Assembly: GCA_934343805.1 (NCBI GenBank) | Contig: CAKRIN010000043.1 | Location: 1-10,607, forward strand | Direction: 5' to 3' | Source of the DNA: an uncultured Lachnospira sp. | GTDB taxonomy: Bacteria > Bacillota > Clostridia > Lachnospirales > Lachnospiraceae | Length of the DNA: 10,607 nt | The notes under the pieces: generated by a model | What the model was told of the DNA's origin: nothing | The model's database searches: none | The model's input: only the letters and a program-made list of their open reading frames with translations | In this document: positions 1-5,564 of the stretch, piece after piece | Position numbering within the stretch: the stretch's first letter is position 1 | Layout of the letters: each line of letters begins with the position of its first letter | Program-made: the position numbers and the translations under genes

Positions 1-4
1 CTCA

Positions 5-379
5 TTACTCACCATCCTTTCCTTCTTCTACCAAAGACGCAAGCTTATCGAATAAGTCCTTGGCAACCTCGCCTTTGATTTCGATGCACTTTACGTTACC
101 ATCACCATTACCGTCACCTTCGCCATTGTGGAGTGTTTCGTTTTCGCTCTCCAGGCGTTTGCGAAGAGCCAAATTCTCATTGTCGTGCAACAACTGGTCG
201 AGAATCAGTACACAGTTTGTCTTCTCAATTTCTTTGTCATTGCGAACAACCTCATCAGTACTATTGATGATTTTCACCAATTCATCGTACTCTTCCTTTG
301 TCTCACAGTTACGTGCGACACAACCGATAACCTTAAAACGGTCAATCTCGAAAGCCAACTTAATTTTGTCTTTTGCCAT
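5..379 (-). CDS. Hypothetical small acidic phage protein (124 aa)
   Basis: I do not recognise the family. The protein has a charged N-terminal half (about residues 1-75) likely to be helical, a low-complexity linker of alternating Gly, Asp, Asn and Glu near residues 86-94, and a short C-terminal segment (about 95-124) ending in acidic residues. No signal peptide or membrane segment is visible. The ATG lies 17 nt after the stop of the 58-aa gene, so this is the last complete member of the small-gene run that begins at 1037. Its stop overlaps a further ATG (TAATG, positions 7 to 3), suggesting that the series continues past the left edge. No function is assigned. Confidence 0.75.
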   Translation of the reverse strand: MAKDKIKLAFEIDRFKVIGCVARNCETKEEYDELVKIINSTDEVVRNDKEIEKTNCVLILDQLLHDNENLALRKRLESENETLHNGEGDGNGDGNVKCIEIKGEVAKDLFDKLASLVEEGKDGE

Positions 380-396
380 AATAGCTACATATTTAA

Positions 397-573
397 TTAA
401 TTAAACAATAATAATATTTCTCTTTCTACTCTTTTCTTTTTGCATCGCTTTACGCTAGCCTTGCAAAGTTCAGTATTATCTCTGTAATAATCTCTTTGCT
501 TTTGCAGTCTTTCTTCACGATTTCTCATATATCTTTCGTGGTCGAGCTGGCTGCGTCTTGATTCACTTCTCAT
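397..573 (-). CDS. Small, highly basic hypothetical protein (58 aa)
   Basis: This short frame starts MRSESRRSQL and ends in EILLLFN. It is rich in Arg, Lys and Glu with paired Tyr (DYYRDN) and two Cys (residues 37 and 44), the look of a nucleic-acid-binding or helical charged peptide. No catalytic motif is seen. It starts 4 nt after the stop of the 31-aa membrane peptide and ends 17 nt before the 124-aa gene, so it fits the tightly packed series. Charged phage peptides with similar RNREERL-type repeats occur in Bacteroidales phages, but I cannot name a family. The main support for its reality is the continuous spacing pattern. Confidence 0.55.
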   Translation of the reverse strand: MRSESRRSQLDHERYMRNREERLQKQRDYYRDNTELCKASVKRCKKKRVEREILLLFN

Positions 574-577
574 TTTG

Positions 578-673
578 CTAATCTTCTTTATCCAGACCTA
601 GCATCATCGCTATTGCGCCAGCAACTGCGAACATAAGAAAGGTTGCAGCAAGCGCAAATAAAATTATACTCAT
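578..673 (-). CDS. Tiny single-pass membrane peptide (31 aa)
   Basis: The frame encodes a 31-residue peptide that is almost entirely one hydrophobic helix (residues 2-25, containing small residues AVAGAIA) followed by a charged tail LDKED. It would insert as a single membrane span with an acidic C terminus. Its ATG overlaps the TGA of the preceding 41-aa gene in an ATGA junction, and the next gene begins 4 nt after its stop; this is translational coupling typical of phage operons. Function is unknown; small phage membrane peptides can act in superinfection exclusion, lysis timing or anti-defence, but nothing here shows which. Confidence 0.55.
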   Translation of the reverse strand: MSIILFALAATFLMFAVAGAIAMMLGLDKED

Positions 674-795
674 AAATCAAAACATTTGATAACTTTCTTG
701 CCGCATACAGTCTTGCTTGCGAAGTTGATTATCTCAGCAGCAACAACAAGAACAAGCATAACAACAAGATAGCATATATAATACATACCTTTCAT
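670..795 (-). CDS. Tiny membrane peptide with cysteine-containing tail (41 aa)
   Basis: The peptide starts MKGMYYICYL, has one hydrophobic span (about residues 5-20, very rich in Val and Leu), then a basic tail with two Cys (TVCGKK and IKCFDL). The start codon overlaps the stop of the 80-aa gene in a TAATG junction (1 nt), and its stop overlaps the next start (ATGA). The two overlaps in series make chance unlikely. An N-terminal hydrophobic span followed by Lys/Cys residues suggests a membrane anchor with a cytoplasmic tail, but topology is not proven. No family recognised. Confidence 0.55.
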   Translation of the reverse strand: MKGMYYICYLVVMLVLVVAAEIINFASKTVCGKKVIKCFDL

Positions 796-1037
796 TAACT
801 GAATACTTCTTTAATTGTTTCTAAATTAAATTTGTTGTAGCAGGCGAAGTAACCTGATACGTACATTGAAAACATACTTTTGACTTTGCTGTTAAAATGT
901 TCATCATCGCAGAAATCTAATATTCTGCAAATGAACCCCCATACTTCATCAGCATTTACGCCCATGCTTTTCAAGTGCTCAAAATCAAGTAAAAGCAAAG
1001 GGTCTTCCTGTAATTCTTCAAGCGTTAGTCTCGCCAT
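795..1037 (-). CDS. Hypothetical protein (80 aa), first gene of the small-gene run
   Basis: The protein has an acidic N-terminal half (LTLEELQEDP) and aromatic and cysteine residues in the C-terminal half. It is soluble by appearance, with no signal peptide. The start at 1037 is well chosen: a clear GGAGG lies 7 nt upstream, unusually strong for a Bacteroidota gene. It follows a large structured RNA hairpin (1065-1154), so its expression may be controlled at the leader. Downstream, its TAA overlaps the ATG of the 41-aa membrane peptide. I do not recognise the family. Confidence 0.7.
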   Translation of the reverse strand: MARLTLEELQEDPLLLLDFEHLKSMGVNADEVWGFICRILDFCDDEHFNSKVKSMFSMYVSGYFACYNKFNLETIKEVFS

Positions 1038-1064
1038 TACACACCTCCAATACTTTGCAAAAAT

Positions 1065-1154
1065 GAGCCTCGGCAGTTGGCAAAATTTAAGTGATGAATC
1101 CTACAAGGATTGTATTGACTATTTCCCGATGGTCGGTCGGAACTGCCTTGGCTC
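1065..1154 (-). ncRNA. Structured RNA leader before the 80-aa gene
   Basis: On the minus strand GAGCC-AA-GGCAGTT (1154-1141) pairs with AACTGCC-GA-GGCTC (1078-1065), giving 5 + 7 base pairs around a 2x2 internal loop. Enclosed are two smaller hairpins: CCGA with TCGG (7-nt loop), and AATCC with GGATT (5-nt loop). The result is a three-way junction ending 12 nt before the GGAGG of the 80-aa gene and beginning 27 nt after a tRNA-like 3' end. The 3' arm is followed by ATTTTTG, so a transcription-terminator or attenuator role is also possible. A riboswitch is not recognised. Confidence 0.5.
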
Positions 1155-1181
1155 GTTAAACATTGACCTATTCTAAAGAAG

Positions 1182-1330
1182 TGGAGATTTGAGGAATCGA
1201 ACCTCATCGGTTGGCAACATCCCATTGGATTTCGGTCAGCAGTCATAATAAGAGTTTTTGTTTTTGTGGGTTCTGCCTCCTAATTTCTTGTATGTTCCGT
1301 ACTTTGCCATACGCTACGGTCACAATCTCC
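1182..1330 (-). tRNA. tRNA-like gene with about 70 nt inserted in the anticodon region
   Basis: A perfect 7-bp acceptor stem joins GGAGATT (1330-1324) and AATCTCC (1189-1183), with A as discriminator base (1182). A canonical T-arm abuts it: stem TGAGG/CCTCA with loop TTCGATT. Next to the 5' acceptor strand is a D-arm-like hairpin, CCGTA/TACGG, whose 13-nt loop contains GG; it is offset by two nucleotides from the standard position. AACAT and ATGTT can form the anticodon stem, but about 70 nt lie between them. The insert is far too short for a group I intron, and no anticodon can be assigned. Alternatives are a decayed tRNA or a tRNA mimic. Confidence 0.45.
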
Positions 1331-1334
1331 AGTT

Positions 1335-1420
1335 ACCGATGATAGCCCCTAATTTCAAGAGTACCACTATTTATAGCAGTACATAATTATCGTTCTTGCC
1401 CAAGGAACACTATCATCGGT
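1335..1420 (-). ncRNA. Cloverleaf-like structured RNA with TTGGGCAA hairpin
   Basis: An 11-bp closing stem, ACCGATGATAG with CTATCATCGGT, encloses a D-arm-like hairpin (GTTC, loop CTTGGGCAA, GAAC; 1392-1408), a pseudo-palindromic arm (GTAC-TG-CTAT-AA-ATAG-TG-GTAC), and a weak third arm (CTCT/GGGG with G-U pairs). It ends 4 nt before the tRNA-like gene at 1330. It has a tRNA-like layout but no TTCRA T-loop, so it is called a structured RNA rather than a tRNA. A related hairpin is present at 3836-3852. Function unknown. Confidence 0.45.
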
Positions 1421-1449
1421 GCAGTGCTCAGACTATTACATAGTGAACC

Positions 1450-1481
1450 TCACGCAAGTTCCACCACACCGATTTGCGTGA
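1450..1481 (-). other. RNA hairpin downstream of the helicase-methyltransferase gene
   Basis: TCACGCAA (1481-1474) pairs with TTGCGTGA (1457-1450) around a 16-nt loop. It lies 27 nt after the helicase-methyltransferase stop. There is no U-run, so it is not a typical terminator. An alternative pairing uses GTGGAAC and GGTTCAC across the same bases, hinting at competing folds. It may protect the 3' end or mark the start of the structured RNA stretch 1065-1481. Confidence 0.35.
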
Positions 1482-1508
1482 ATTGCATATATAAGGGCAA
1501 ATGAAAAG

Positions 1509-3725
1509 CTACATATCGAACAATGTAGGTGCATTTGTATCAGCCTCAGCAGATTTGCAATTCTTTACAGCTTCGTTAAAGTAACTGTCCTTTAATTCAA
1601 ATCCGACACCAAAGCGACCCATCTTGATTGACTGATACACCTCAGAACCAATTCCAAGGAACGGAGTAAGAACTTTATCGCCCTTATTACTCCAAAGAGT
1701 GATAGCTCGCTCGATTGTGTCCAGTTGGAGAGGACAGATATGCTTCTCGTCATTCTCGTCACGACCCTTAATACCATTAAGTGTTTTAGAATAATCAATA
1801 TCCATCCACACTGGCGAAGCGTACTTTTGCCAAGTATCAACAGATATATCACAATGAACTGGGTGTTCATGTTCTCCTTCCTTGCGGAATACCATAAGAT
1901 AGTCAGGGATGCCGACACGACTCATAGCCGCATCTTTCTTTACTTGCTTATGGAGAAGACCGAGTGCCTTTGTTCTCTGCATTTCAGTTACAGGATTCTT
2001 CCAAATTGTTACTCTTGAATGATAAATGAAACCTACTTCTTGGAATGCTTCAAGAATCATACCTGAGAAGTCACGAAGACCAATATACCCTTCCTTACCC
2101 TTCTGAATAGGCAAGTCCATGCAATGAACGGCAACGTTACGACCGCTCCAAAGAACTCTGTACAATTCCTTGACGAGATACTTGAAAGCAGTAAAGAACT
2201 CCTTATAGTCCTTTGAATTTCCCATATCCTCCAACTTATCGGAATATGTGTAAAGTTCCGCAAATGGTGGAGAGAAAATAGAGAAACCTATACTCTCATC
2301 GGGAACATTCTGAATGAGCTGTACACAATCACCTAGGCGGATGTCACAGTTTTTTGATTGATACTTATTATCAACTTCCATCTTCTTTAACTTTATCTGA
2401 TTATTTATGTTACGACACATAGCTTCGGTCATAGACTTCTGCATTTCAAGGAACTGCTTTTGCTTTTCCTCGAATGATGATTTCACGTTCTGCATCGTAT
2501 CAAGAGTAATGATGTGGATATTTACCTCATCTTTCTGACCGAAACGATATGAACGTCTGATACCTTGGTATGTAGCTTCAAATGAGAAGTCGAGTGAAGC
2601 AAACATCTGATTGCGGCAGTTCTGATAGTTGAGACCGAATGATGCAATCTTTAATTTAGTGATAAGCACTCTGAACTCGTTATTGGCGAATCCGAGCAAT
2701 TTATCTTTCTTGTATTGCTTGCTATCACTACCCTTAACCTCAACTGCATCGGGAATCAGTTCACGAAGAACCTTACCTTCCTCATCTTGCCCAATCCAGA
2801 TAATCCAATTCTCGGAAGAAGCATTAACAATCTCAGCAACTCTTTCGAGACGTTGATTGATAGTTCTTCTAAGCTCTTTGTGGAAATCCGTTGCAGACAC
2901 AGCCATATCATTAAAGAGAGCACCGTTATCTTTCTTCTCGGTAACGATGTAATCTTCAATAATATTCATCGGTGGAAGAATATATCCATCATCGCTAAAA
3001 CCAATATCAGATGGCTTACTGAGCATGACTGCCCAAGTAGAAACGAAATCCCAAAAATCTTGTTTTGCATGACCTTTCAGTCTCCAATCAGATGTAGAGC
3101 CGCCATCATGTACAAAATACATCGCAAGCATTTCGTTTCTTGTCATAATATTCAAGAACTCTGCATGATTACAAAGCTCGGTAGTATCGTTTGGAGAAGG
3201 AGTTGCGGTACAACACAACTTATAAGGTGTATTCTTGAAGTCATCAATAAGAGCGGTTCTTGTCTTACCTGCAAAGTTCTTCAATATTGAACTCTCATCA
3301 AGAACGACCCCCCCAAACAGATAAGCGTCTATATTATCCATATTGTCATAGTTGGTAATATAGATACCAGCCGAAAGGTCTTGGTCGAATGTCGTAAGAG
3401 CAATCTCAGTTACTTTGTACCCGAAATGAACACCTTCTTTGATTGTCTGACCTATAACACCCAATGGTGCAAGAATAAGAACAGGCTTATTAATGTGATT
3501 TACCACTTGTTGTGCCCATTCTAATTGCTGATACGTCTTACCCAGTCCACAGTCCTCAAACATAGCAAAGCGACCAACTTTCAATGCTCGCTTTACGCAA
3601 TACTTCTGAAATGGGAATAGTTGAGGACTCAAATCACTATCCTCAACGTCAAAACCGCTTTCTTGAACGGCAGTCTGTTTCTCAGAAAGAAATTTCAGAT
3701 AACCGTCTAATTCTTTTGTATTCAT
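1509..3725 (-). CDS. SNF2-like helicase fused to a DNA methyltransferase (738 aa)
   Basis: Two enzymes are joined. The N-terminal part is a superfamily 2 helicase/ATPase: Walker A EDCGLGKT (57-64), Walker B LDES (142-145), motif III TATPSPND (173-180), and an SNF2-style motif VI GIRRSYRFGQ (388-397). The C-terminal part (about 455-725) is a class-beta amino-methyltransferase: catalytic motif IV SPPF (485-488) precedes the SAM-binding motif TPFLGIGSE (687-695), as in N4-cytosine or N6-adenine enzymes. SPPF leans toward N4-cytosine, but this is not certain. Such fusions are frequent in phages and prophages, probably for self-modification of phage DNA against host restriction; the helicase substrate is not known. 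No partner restriction enzyme is visible. It lies downstream of a PD-(D/E)XK nuclease gene, separated by a structured RNA. Confidence 0.9.
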   Translation of the reverse strand: MNTKELDGYLKFLSEKQTAVQESGFDVEDSDLSPQLFPFQKYCVKRALKVGRFAMFEDCGLGKTYQQLEWAQQVVNHINKPVLILAPLGVIGQTIKEGVHFGYKVTEIALTTFDQDLSAGIYITNYDNMDNIDAYLFGGVVLDESSILKNFAGKTRTALIDDFKNTPYKLCCTATPSPNDTTELCNHAEFLNIMTRNEMLAMYFVHDGGSTSDWRLKGHAKQDFWDFVSTWAVMLSKPSDIGFSDDGYILPPMNIIEDYIVTEKKDNGALFNDMAVSATDFHKELRRTINQRLERVAEIVNASSENWIIWIGQDEEGKVLRELIPDAVEVKGSDSKQYKKDKLLGFANNEFRVLITKLKIASFGLNYQNCRNQMFASLDFSFEATYQGIRRSYRFGQKDEVNIHIITLDTMQNVKSSFEEKQKQFLEMQKSMTEAMCRNINNQIKLKKMEVDNKYQSKNCDIRLGDCVQLIQNVPDESIGFSIFSPPFAELYTYSDKLEDMGNSKDYKEFFTAFKYLVKELYRVLWSGRNVAVHCMDLPIQKGKEGYIGLRDFSGMILEAFQEVGFIYHSRVTIWKNPVTEMQRTKALGLLHKQVKKDAAMSRVGIPDYLMVFRKEGEHEHPVHCDISVDTWQKYASPVWMDIDYSKTLNGIKGRDENDEKHICPLQLDTIERAITLWSNKGDKVLTPFLGIGSEVYQSIKMGRFGVGFELKDSYFNEAVKNCKSAEADTNAPTLFDM

Positions 3726-3744
3726 ATATTAAACTGTTTTTAAA

Positions 3745-3865
3745 AGGATGCTTCGTTTCCGAGGTTTCAAAAGGCACACCGCATGCCAAACTTACGAGAG
3801 GTTTTATTTCCCCTTACGGTGCAGCTCAAATTCATGCTCTTGCCCAATGAGCAACTCCACATCCT
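3745..3865 (-). ncRNA. Structured intergenic RNA, relative of the element at 1335-1420
   Basis: A 6-bp outer stem AGGATG (3865-3860) with CATCCT (3750-3745) encloses a D-arm-like hairpin GCTC, loop ATTGGGCAA, GAGC (3836-3852), and a CACCG/CGGTG helix containing a smaller AGGGG/CCTCT hairpin. The core matches the element at 1335-1420: the loop is the same but for one base, the stem pair changes from U-A to C-G while pairing is kept, and the next bases (AATT then CTGC) recur. The outer stem runs into TTTT, so it could also serve as a weak terminator. It lies between the nuclease gene and the helicase-methyltransferase gene. Confidence 0.4.
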
Positions 3866-3868
3866 ATT

Positions 3869-3892
3869 CTACGACAACCGAAGTCAGCGTAG
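3869..3892 (-). other. UUCG-capped RNA hairpin after the nuclease gene
   Basis: CTACG (3892) pairs with CGTAG, with an inner UGAC-UUCG-GUUG stem-loop (G-U wobbles). It sits 17 nt after the stop of the nuclease gene. UUCG loops stabilise RNA hairpins; no U-tract follows, so a role in 3'-end protection or folding of the neighbouring RNA element is more likely than termination. Confidence 0.35.
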
Positions 3893-3908
3893 GGGCGGTT
3901 TTACACAA

Positions 3909-4379
3909 CTAACTAAAACAATAACTATTTCCGTCAGGTGGGTAGTCGATAATCTTCCATTCATTCTTCTTGATATGGATAGCCTCACGAAAAACCACAA
4001 ACGGCTCACCATTATGTCGTTTCTTGTTGTGTGTGACAATCTTATTGATACACCCTTTGGCAGTTATTCTGAACTCCCTAAGAGAATGGGTGTACTTTGA
4101 TTTCACATCACAGACAATCAACTTTCCATCTTCCCAAAATATAAAGTCTGGTTTATAGCTATGACCGCTAACCATCAGCTTTTTATCATACCGAACCTTT
4201 GTTTTGAGTTGTTTCGGTACAATCATATAAAGGGATTTGAATATACTGAGTTTCACTTGTCTATGAATGCATGAAACTCGTTTATCAGCAAGGAGAATTT
4301 GGTGATACAGATATTCTTCCCTGCTGTCGTATTCAGTTCCGTCACGAGCCAAATACTTGTGTTGCATTACCCTAACCAT
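3909..4379 (-). CDS. PD-(D/E)XK nuclease, DUF1064-like phage endonuclease (156 aa)
   Basis: The signature of the PD-(D/E)XK nuclease fold is visible: an N-terminal acidic helix (SREEYLYHQIL, Glu21/Glu22), then YKPDF (Asp78) and, after a short beta-hairpin, CDVKS (Asp91, Lys93). The spacing fits DUF1064-type phage proteins, which are thought to act as Holliday-junction or replication/recombination nucleases; T7 endonuclease I is a distant analogue. Substrate is inferred, not shown. The start at 4379 has AGGAG about 10 nt upstream, placed within the end of the previous 86-aa gene (gap of 2 nt), so the two are co-translated. A second Met at residue 5 is a possible alternative start. Confidence 0.75.
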   Translation of the reverse strand: MVRVMQHKYLARDGTEYDSREEYLYHQILLADKRVSCIHRQVKLSIFKSLYMIVPKQLKTKVRYDKKLMVSGHSYKPDFIFWEDGKLIVCDVKSKYTHSLREFRITAKGCINKIVTHNKKRHNGEPFVVFREAIHIKKNEWKIIDYPPDGNSYCFS

Positions 4380-4381
4380 AA

Positions 4382-4642
4382 CTAATACTCCTTAGATACG
4401 TTAGAAGGATTTTTTACAAGGTTAGCGTAAGCCTCGCAACCATACCTCTGAACCTCTCCGGTGGAAAACTGAACGATGTAATCGCCTGTGCGTGCTATCA
4501 AGCTGCCTCTTGTACAATTATCCTTGATTTGAACCGTTATAGATTTACCATCCTCGCCTACATCAACCCTTGCCAAGTATCTTAGCTTTTGGAGCTGTTG
4601 CAGGTTATCTCTGTGAACCTTTATACTATATATAATCTTCAT
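4382..4642 (-). CDS. Hypothetical phage protein (86 aa)
   Basis: The family is not recognised with confidence. The N-terminal half looks like a beta-alpha fold (MKIIYSIKVH). The C-terminal half has a pattern seen in many small phage proteins, GDYIVQFSTGEVQRYGCEAYANL, i.e. a 'this value goes in, followed by helix' segment with Gly-Asp at the turn. No membrane segment. AAGGA lies just before the ATG. It is the first protein-coding gene after the RNA cluster and follows a strong terminator hairpin (4655-4697), so its expression probably relies on read-through or on an unidentified promoter. It is coupled to the nuclease gene. Confidence 0.7.
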   Translation of the reverse strand: MKIIYSIKVHRDNLQQLQKLRYLARVDVGEDGKSITVQIKDNCTRGSLIARTGDYIVQFSTGEVQRYGCEAYANLVKNPSNVSKEY

Positions 4643-4654
4643 ATCCTTATCACT

Positions 4655-4697
4655 AAAAACCTTGACGGCAGACTAACTTAATAATCTGACCGCCAAG
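4655..4697 (-). terminator. Rho-independent terminator at the end of the RNA cluster
   Basis: On the minus strand CTTGGCGGT(c)AGA (4697-4685) pairs with TCTGCCGTCAAG (4672-4661): 12 base pairs with two G-U pairs and one bulged C, a 12-nt loop, followed by GTTTTTAG. It would end the tRNA transcript before the 86-aa gene unless bypassed. Confidence 0.75.
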
Positions 4698-4751
4698 GGA
4701 AAACAGCTTAATTTTAAAATTTAATCATTTTCGTATGACAAAGTTAAAATG

Positions 4752-4842
4752 CGCCCTTAGATGGTATCGAGCCATCTTCTCTACATACTGGTCGGAGCAT
4801 TAAATCTGCGTATGTAGCGCATTACCTAATTGCTTTAAGGGC
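4752..4842 (-). tRNA. tRNA-like gene with enlarged anticodon arm (about 20 nt extra)
   Basis: The acceptor stem is a perfect 7 bp (GCCCTTA with TAAGGGC), discriminator G. The T-arm is GATGG/CCATC with loop CTCGATA (C instead of U at position 54). The D-arm GCA/TGC has a loop containing GG. The anticodon stem is an 8-bp helix, CTACATAC with GTATGTAG, capped by 21 nt instead of a normal loop; within it GCA-GATTTAA-TGC can form a 3-bp hairpin. No anticodon with U33 in a 7-nt loop can be placed, so no amino acid is assigned. It starts 4 nt after a hairpin (4847-4873). It may be a processed precursor, a decoy, or a decayed tRNA. Confidence 0.6.
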
Positions 4843-4846
4843 ATAA

Positions 4847-4873
4847 CTCAACGACTTATCACAAGCAGTTGAG
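4847..4873 (-). other. RNA hairpin 4 nt upstream of the tRNA-like gene
   Basis: CTCAAC/GTTGAG outer stem, TG/TC internal loop, inner CTT/AAG stem with a GUGA-type loop. The 10-nt core CTGCTTGTGA recurs at 4943-4952 within a weaker hairpin. One of several hairpins ending a few bases before tRNA 5' ends; possibly a processing signal. Confidence 0.45.
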
Positions 4874-4902
4874 AAAAAAGATAAATTATTTAAGTAAAAG
4901 AA

Positions 4903-4918
4903 ACACTTAAAAAAGTGT
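4903..4918 (-). other. AT-rich hairpin between Gln tRNA and the tRNA-like gene
   Basis: A 6-bp inverted repeat ACACTT-tttt-AAGTGT on the minus strand, followed by TTCTTTTACTT. The stem is weak; it could be a poor terminator or a spacer hairpin. The rest of 4874-4978 shows little else apart from the repeated CTGCTTGTGA core. Confidence 0.25.
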
Positions 4919-4978
4919 ATAATAAATAAAGCACTACTACTTTCACAAGCAGAAGTACATAGATGAAAAAAATTGCAG

Positions 4979-5049
4979 TAGTTCTAGACTGACTCGAACA
5001 ATCTCTAAGAGAACCAAAATCTCTTGTGCTACCGTTACACCATAGAACC
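4979..5049 (-). tRNA. tRNA-Gln (anticodon TTG)
   Basis: A complete 71-nt cloverleaf. Acceptor GGTTCTA with TAGAACT (G1-U72 wobble), D-arm of the Gln type (TGGTGTAACGGTAGCAC), anticodon stem AGAGA/TCTCT with loop TTTTGGT giving anticodon TTG, T-arm GATTG/CAGTC with loop TTCGAGT. Discriminator A; no encoded CCA. The layout matches bacterial Gln tRNAs closely. It lies 6 nt after a stable hairpin. Confidence 0.92.
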
Positions 5050-5055
5050 ATTTTA

Positions 5056-5089
5056 AAAGGCATGCTATTCTCACGAACAATATGCCTTT
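5056..5089 (-). other. Stable GUGA-capped hairpin 6 nt upstream of tRNA-Gln
   Basis: An 8-bp stem AAAGGCAT/ATGCCTTT continues, after a 1x1 mismatch, into TTGTTC/GAATAG (with G-U pairs) capped by a GUGA tetraloop. This GNRA loop recurs in other pre-tRNA hairpins here. Confidence 0.5.
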
Positions 5090-5142
5090 CGATAATAACT
5101 AAAAACTAATAAACCTTATTTTGTATCACCTAAAAAATATAA

Positions 5143-5217
5143 TGGTGCAGAGTGCCAGACTCGAACTGGCGACCTCTAGGATATGAACCTAGCGAGCTAC
5201 CAACTGCTCCAACCTGC
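5143..5217 (-). tRNA. tRNA-Met (anticodon CAT), CCA encoded
   Basis: Anticodon stem CTAGG/CCTAG with loop TTCATAT gives anticodon CAT; D-arm GAGC/GCTC with loop AGTTGGTA; T-arm GCCAG/CTGGC with loop TTCGAGT. The acceptor GCAGGTT/ACTCTGC contains one U-C mismatch and one G-U pair and is followed by A and an encoded CCA, the only clear CCA in the cluster. Only one nucleotide separates the acceptor from the D-stem. D-arm resembles initiator tRNA, but the 1-72 pair is G-C rather than the initiator mismatch. CAT could also be an Ile tRNA if C34 is modified to lysidine. Confidence 0.87.
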
Positions 5218-5221
5218 GATG

Positions 5222-5249
5222 TGCAGCCTATCTTCACAGACGAGCTGCA
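5222..5249 (-). other. GUGA-capped hairpin 4 nt upstream of tRNA-Met
   Basis: TGCAGC/GCTGCA outer stem, TCG/TAG internal loop, inner TCT/AGA stem with GUGA tetraloop. Same plan as the hairpins at 4847 and 5056. The remainder up to 5326 shows no gene or tRNA that I can recognise. Confidence 0.5.
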
Positions 5250-5326
5250 TTTAATTATGATTTAAAATATAACATTCAGTTTCGCTGAGTTCTTGCAATC
5301 TCACCAAAACAATTCAGAAAATTTTG

Positions 5327-5417
5327 GAGATACTATCGGATTCGAACCAATATTTCCATACGATAAGAACGGTATCTTCAAGTTGTATGGCGTGCTTCCG
5401 ATTGCACTAAGTATCTC
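5327..5417 (-). tRNA. tRNA-like gene with enlarged anticodon arm (25-nt loop)
   Basis: An otherwise textbook tRNA: acceptor GAGATACT/AGTATCTC (8 bp, so the first base may act as a G-1 opposite C73), U8-A9, D-arm GTGC/GCAC with loop AATCGGAA, T-arm ATTGG/CCGAT with loop TTCGAAT, 4-nt variable region. The anticodon stem CCATA/TATGG is intact but encloses 25 nt instead of 7. Inside, GATA/TATC can pair around CCGTTCT. The insert shares GATAC and TTCTTATCGT with the gene at 5565-5664, and the 15 bases before both genes are nearly the same. No anticodon is assigned: a CTT within TTCTTAT is possible only if bases are removed. Confidence 0.65.
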
Positions 5418-5429
5418 TTTGATTTATGT

Positions 5430-5545
5430 ATTTAAAGTACGAGAGTGTTCTCGACCTCAAAGTAGTGTTAAAGTCTCATTCTTTGACTCAACCCCTATAT
5501 GGAGTTGGCTAGACTGCTATATTCGTAATAAACGTTGTACTATCT
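5430..5545 (-). ncRNA. Candidate structured RNA between two tRNA-like genes
   Basis: On the minus strand there is a 7-bp stem CAACTCC/GGGGTTG with loop ATATA, a 6-bp pairing TCAAAG/CTTTGA, a hairpin CGAGA-ACAC-TCTCG, and possible end pairing AGTAC/GTACT. The order recalls a tRNA-like layout, but no T-loop (TTCRA) or D-loop GG is in the right place. It may be a further, more diverged, tRNA-like element or a linker RNA. Plus-strand reading frames here overlap tRNA genes and are not believable. Confidence 0.3.
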
Positions 5546-5564
5546 AATAATAATTGAAAATTTG

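Noticed and set aside
1037..1246. 69-aa minus frame (MTADRNPMGCC...) ending in a TAATG overlap with the 80-aa gene
   Set aside because: It runs through the tRNA-like T-arm and acceptor and through the three-way-junction hairpin; composition is unlike a protein (many Cys, Asn, Ser). The GGAGG at the 80-aa start is a sufficient explanation for its translation.
1182..1330. tmRNA-like gene
   Set aside because: There is no resume-codon tag frame ending inside the RNA, the length is far below known tmRNAs, and the G3-U70 alanine pair is absent.
1182..1330. Group I intron in a tRNA
   Set aside because: The insert of about 70 nt is much too short and shows no P/Q/R/S core.
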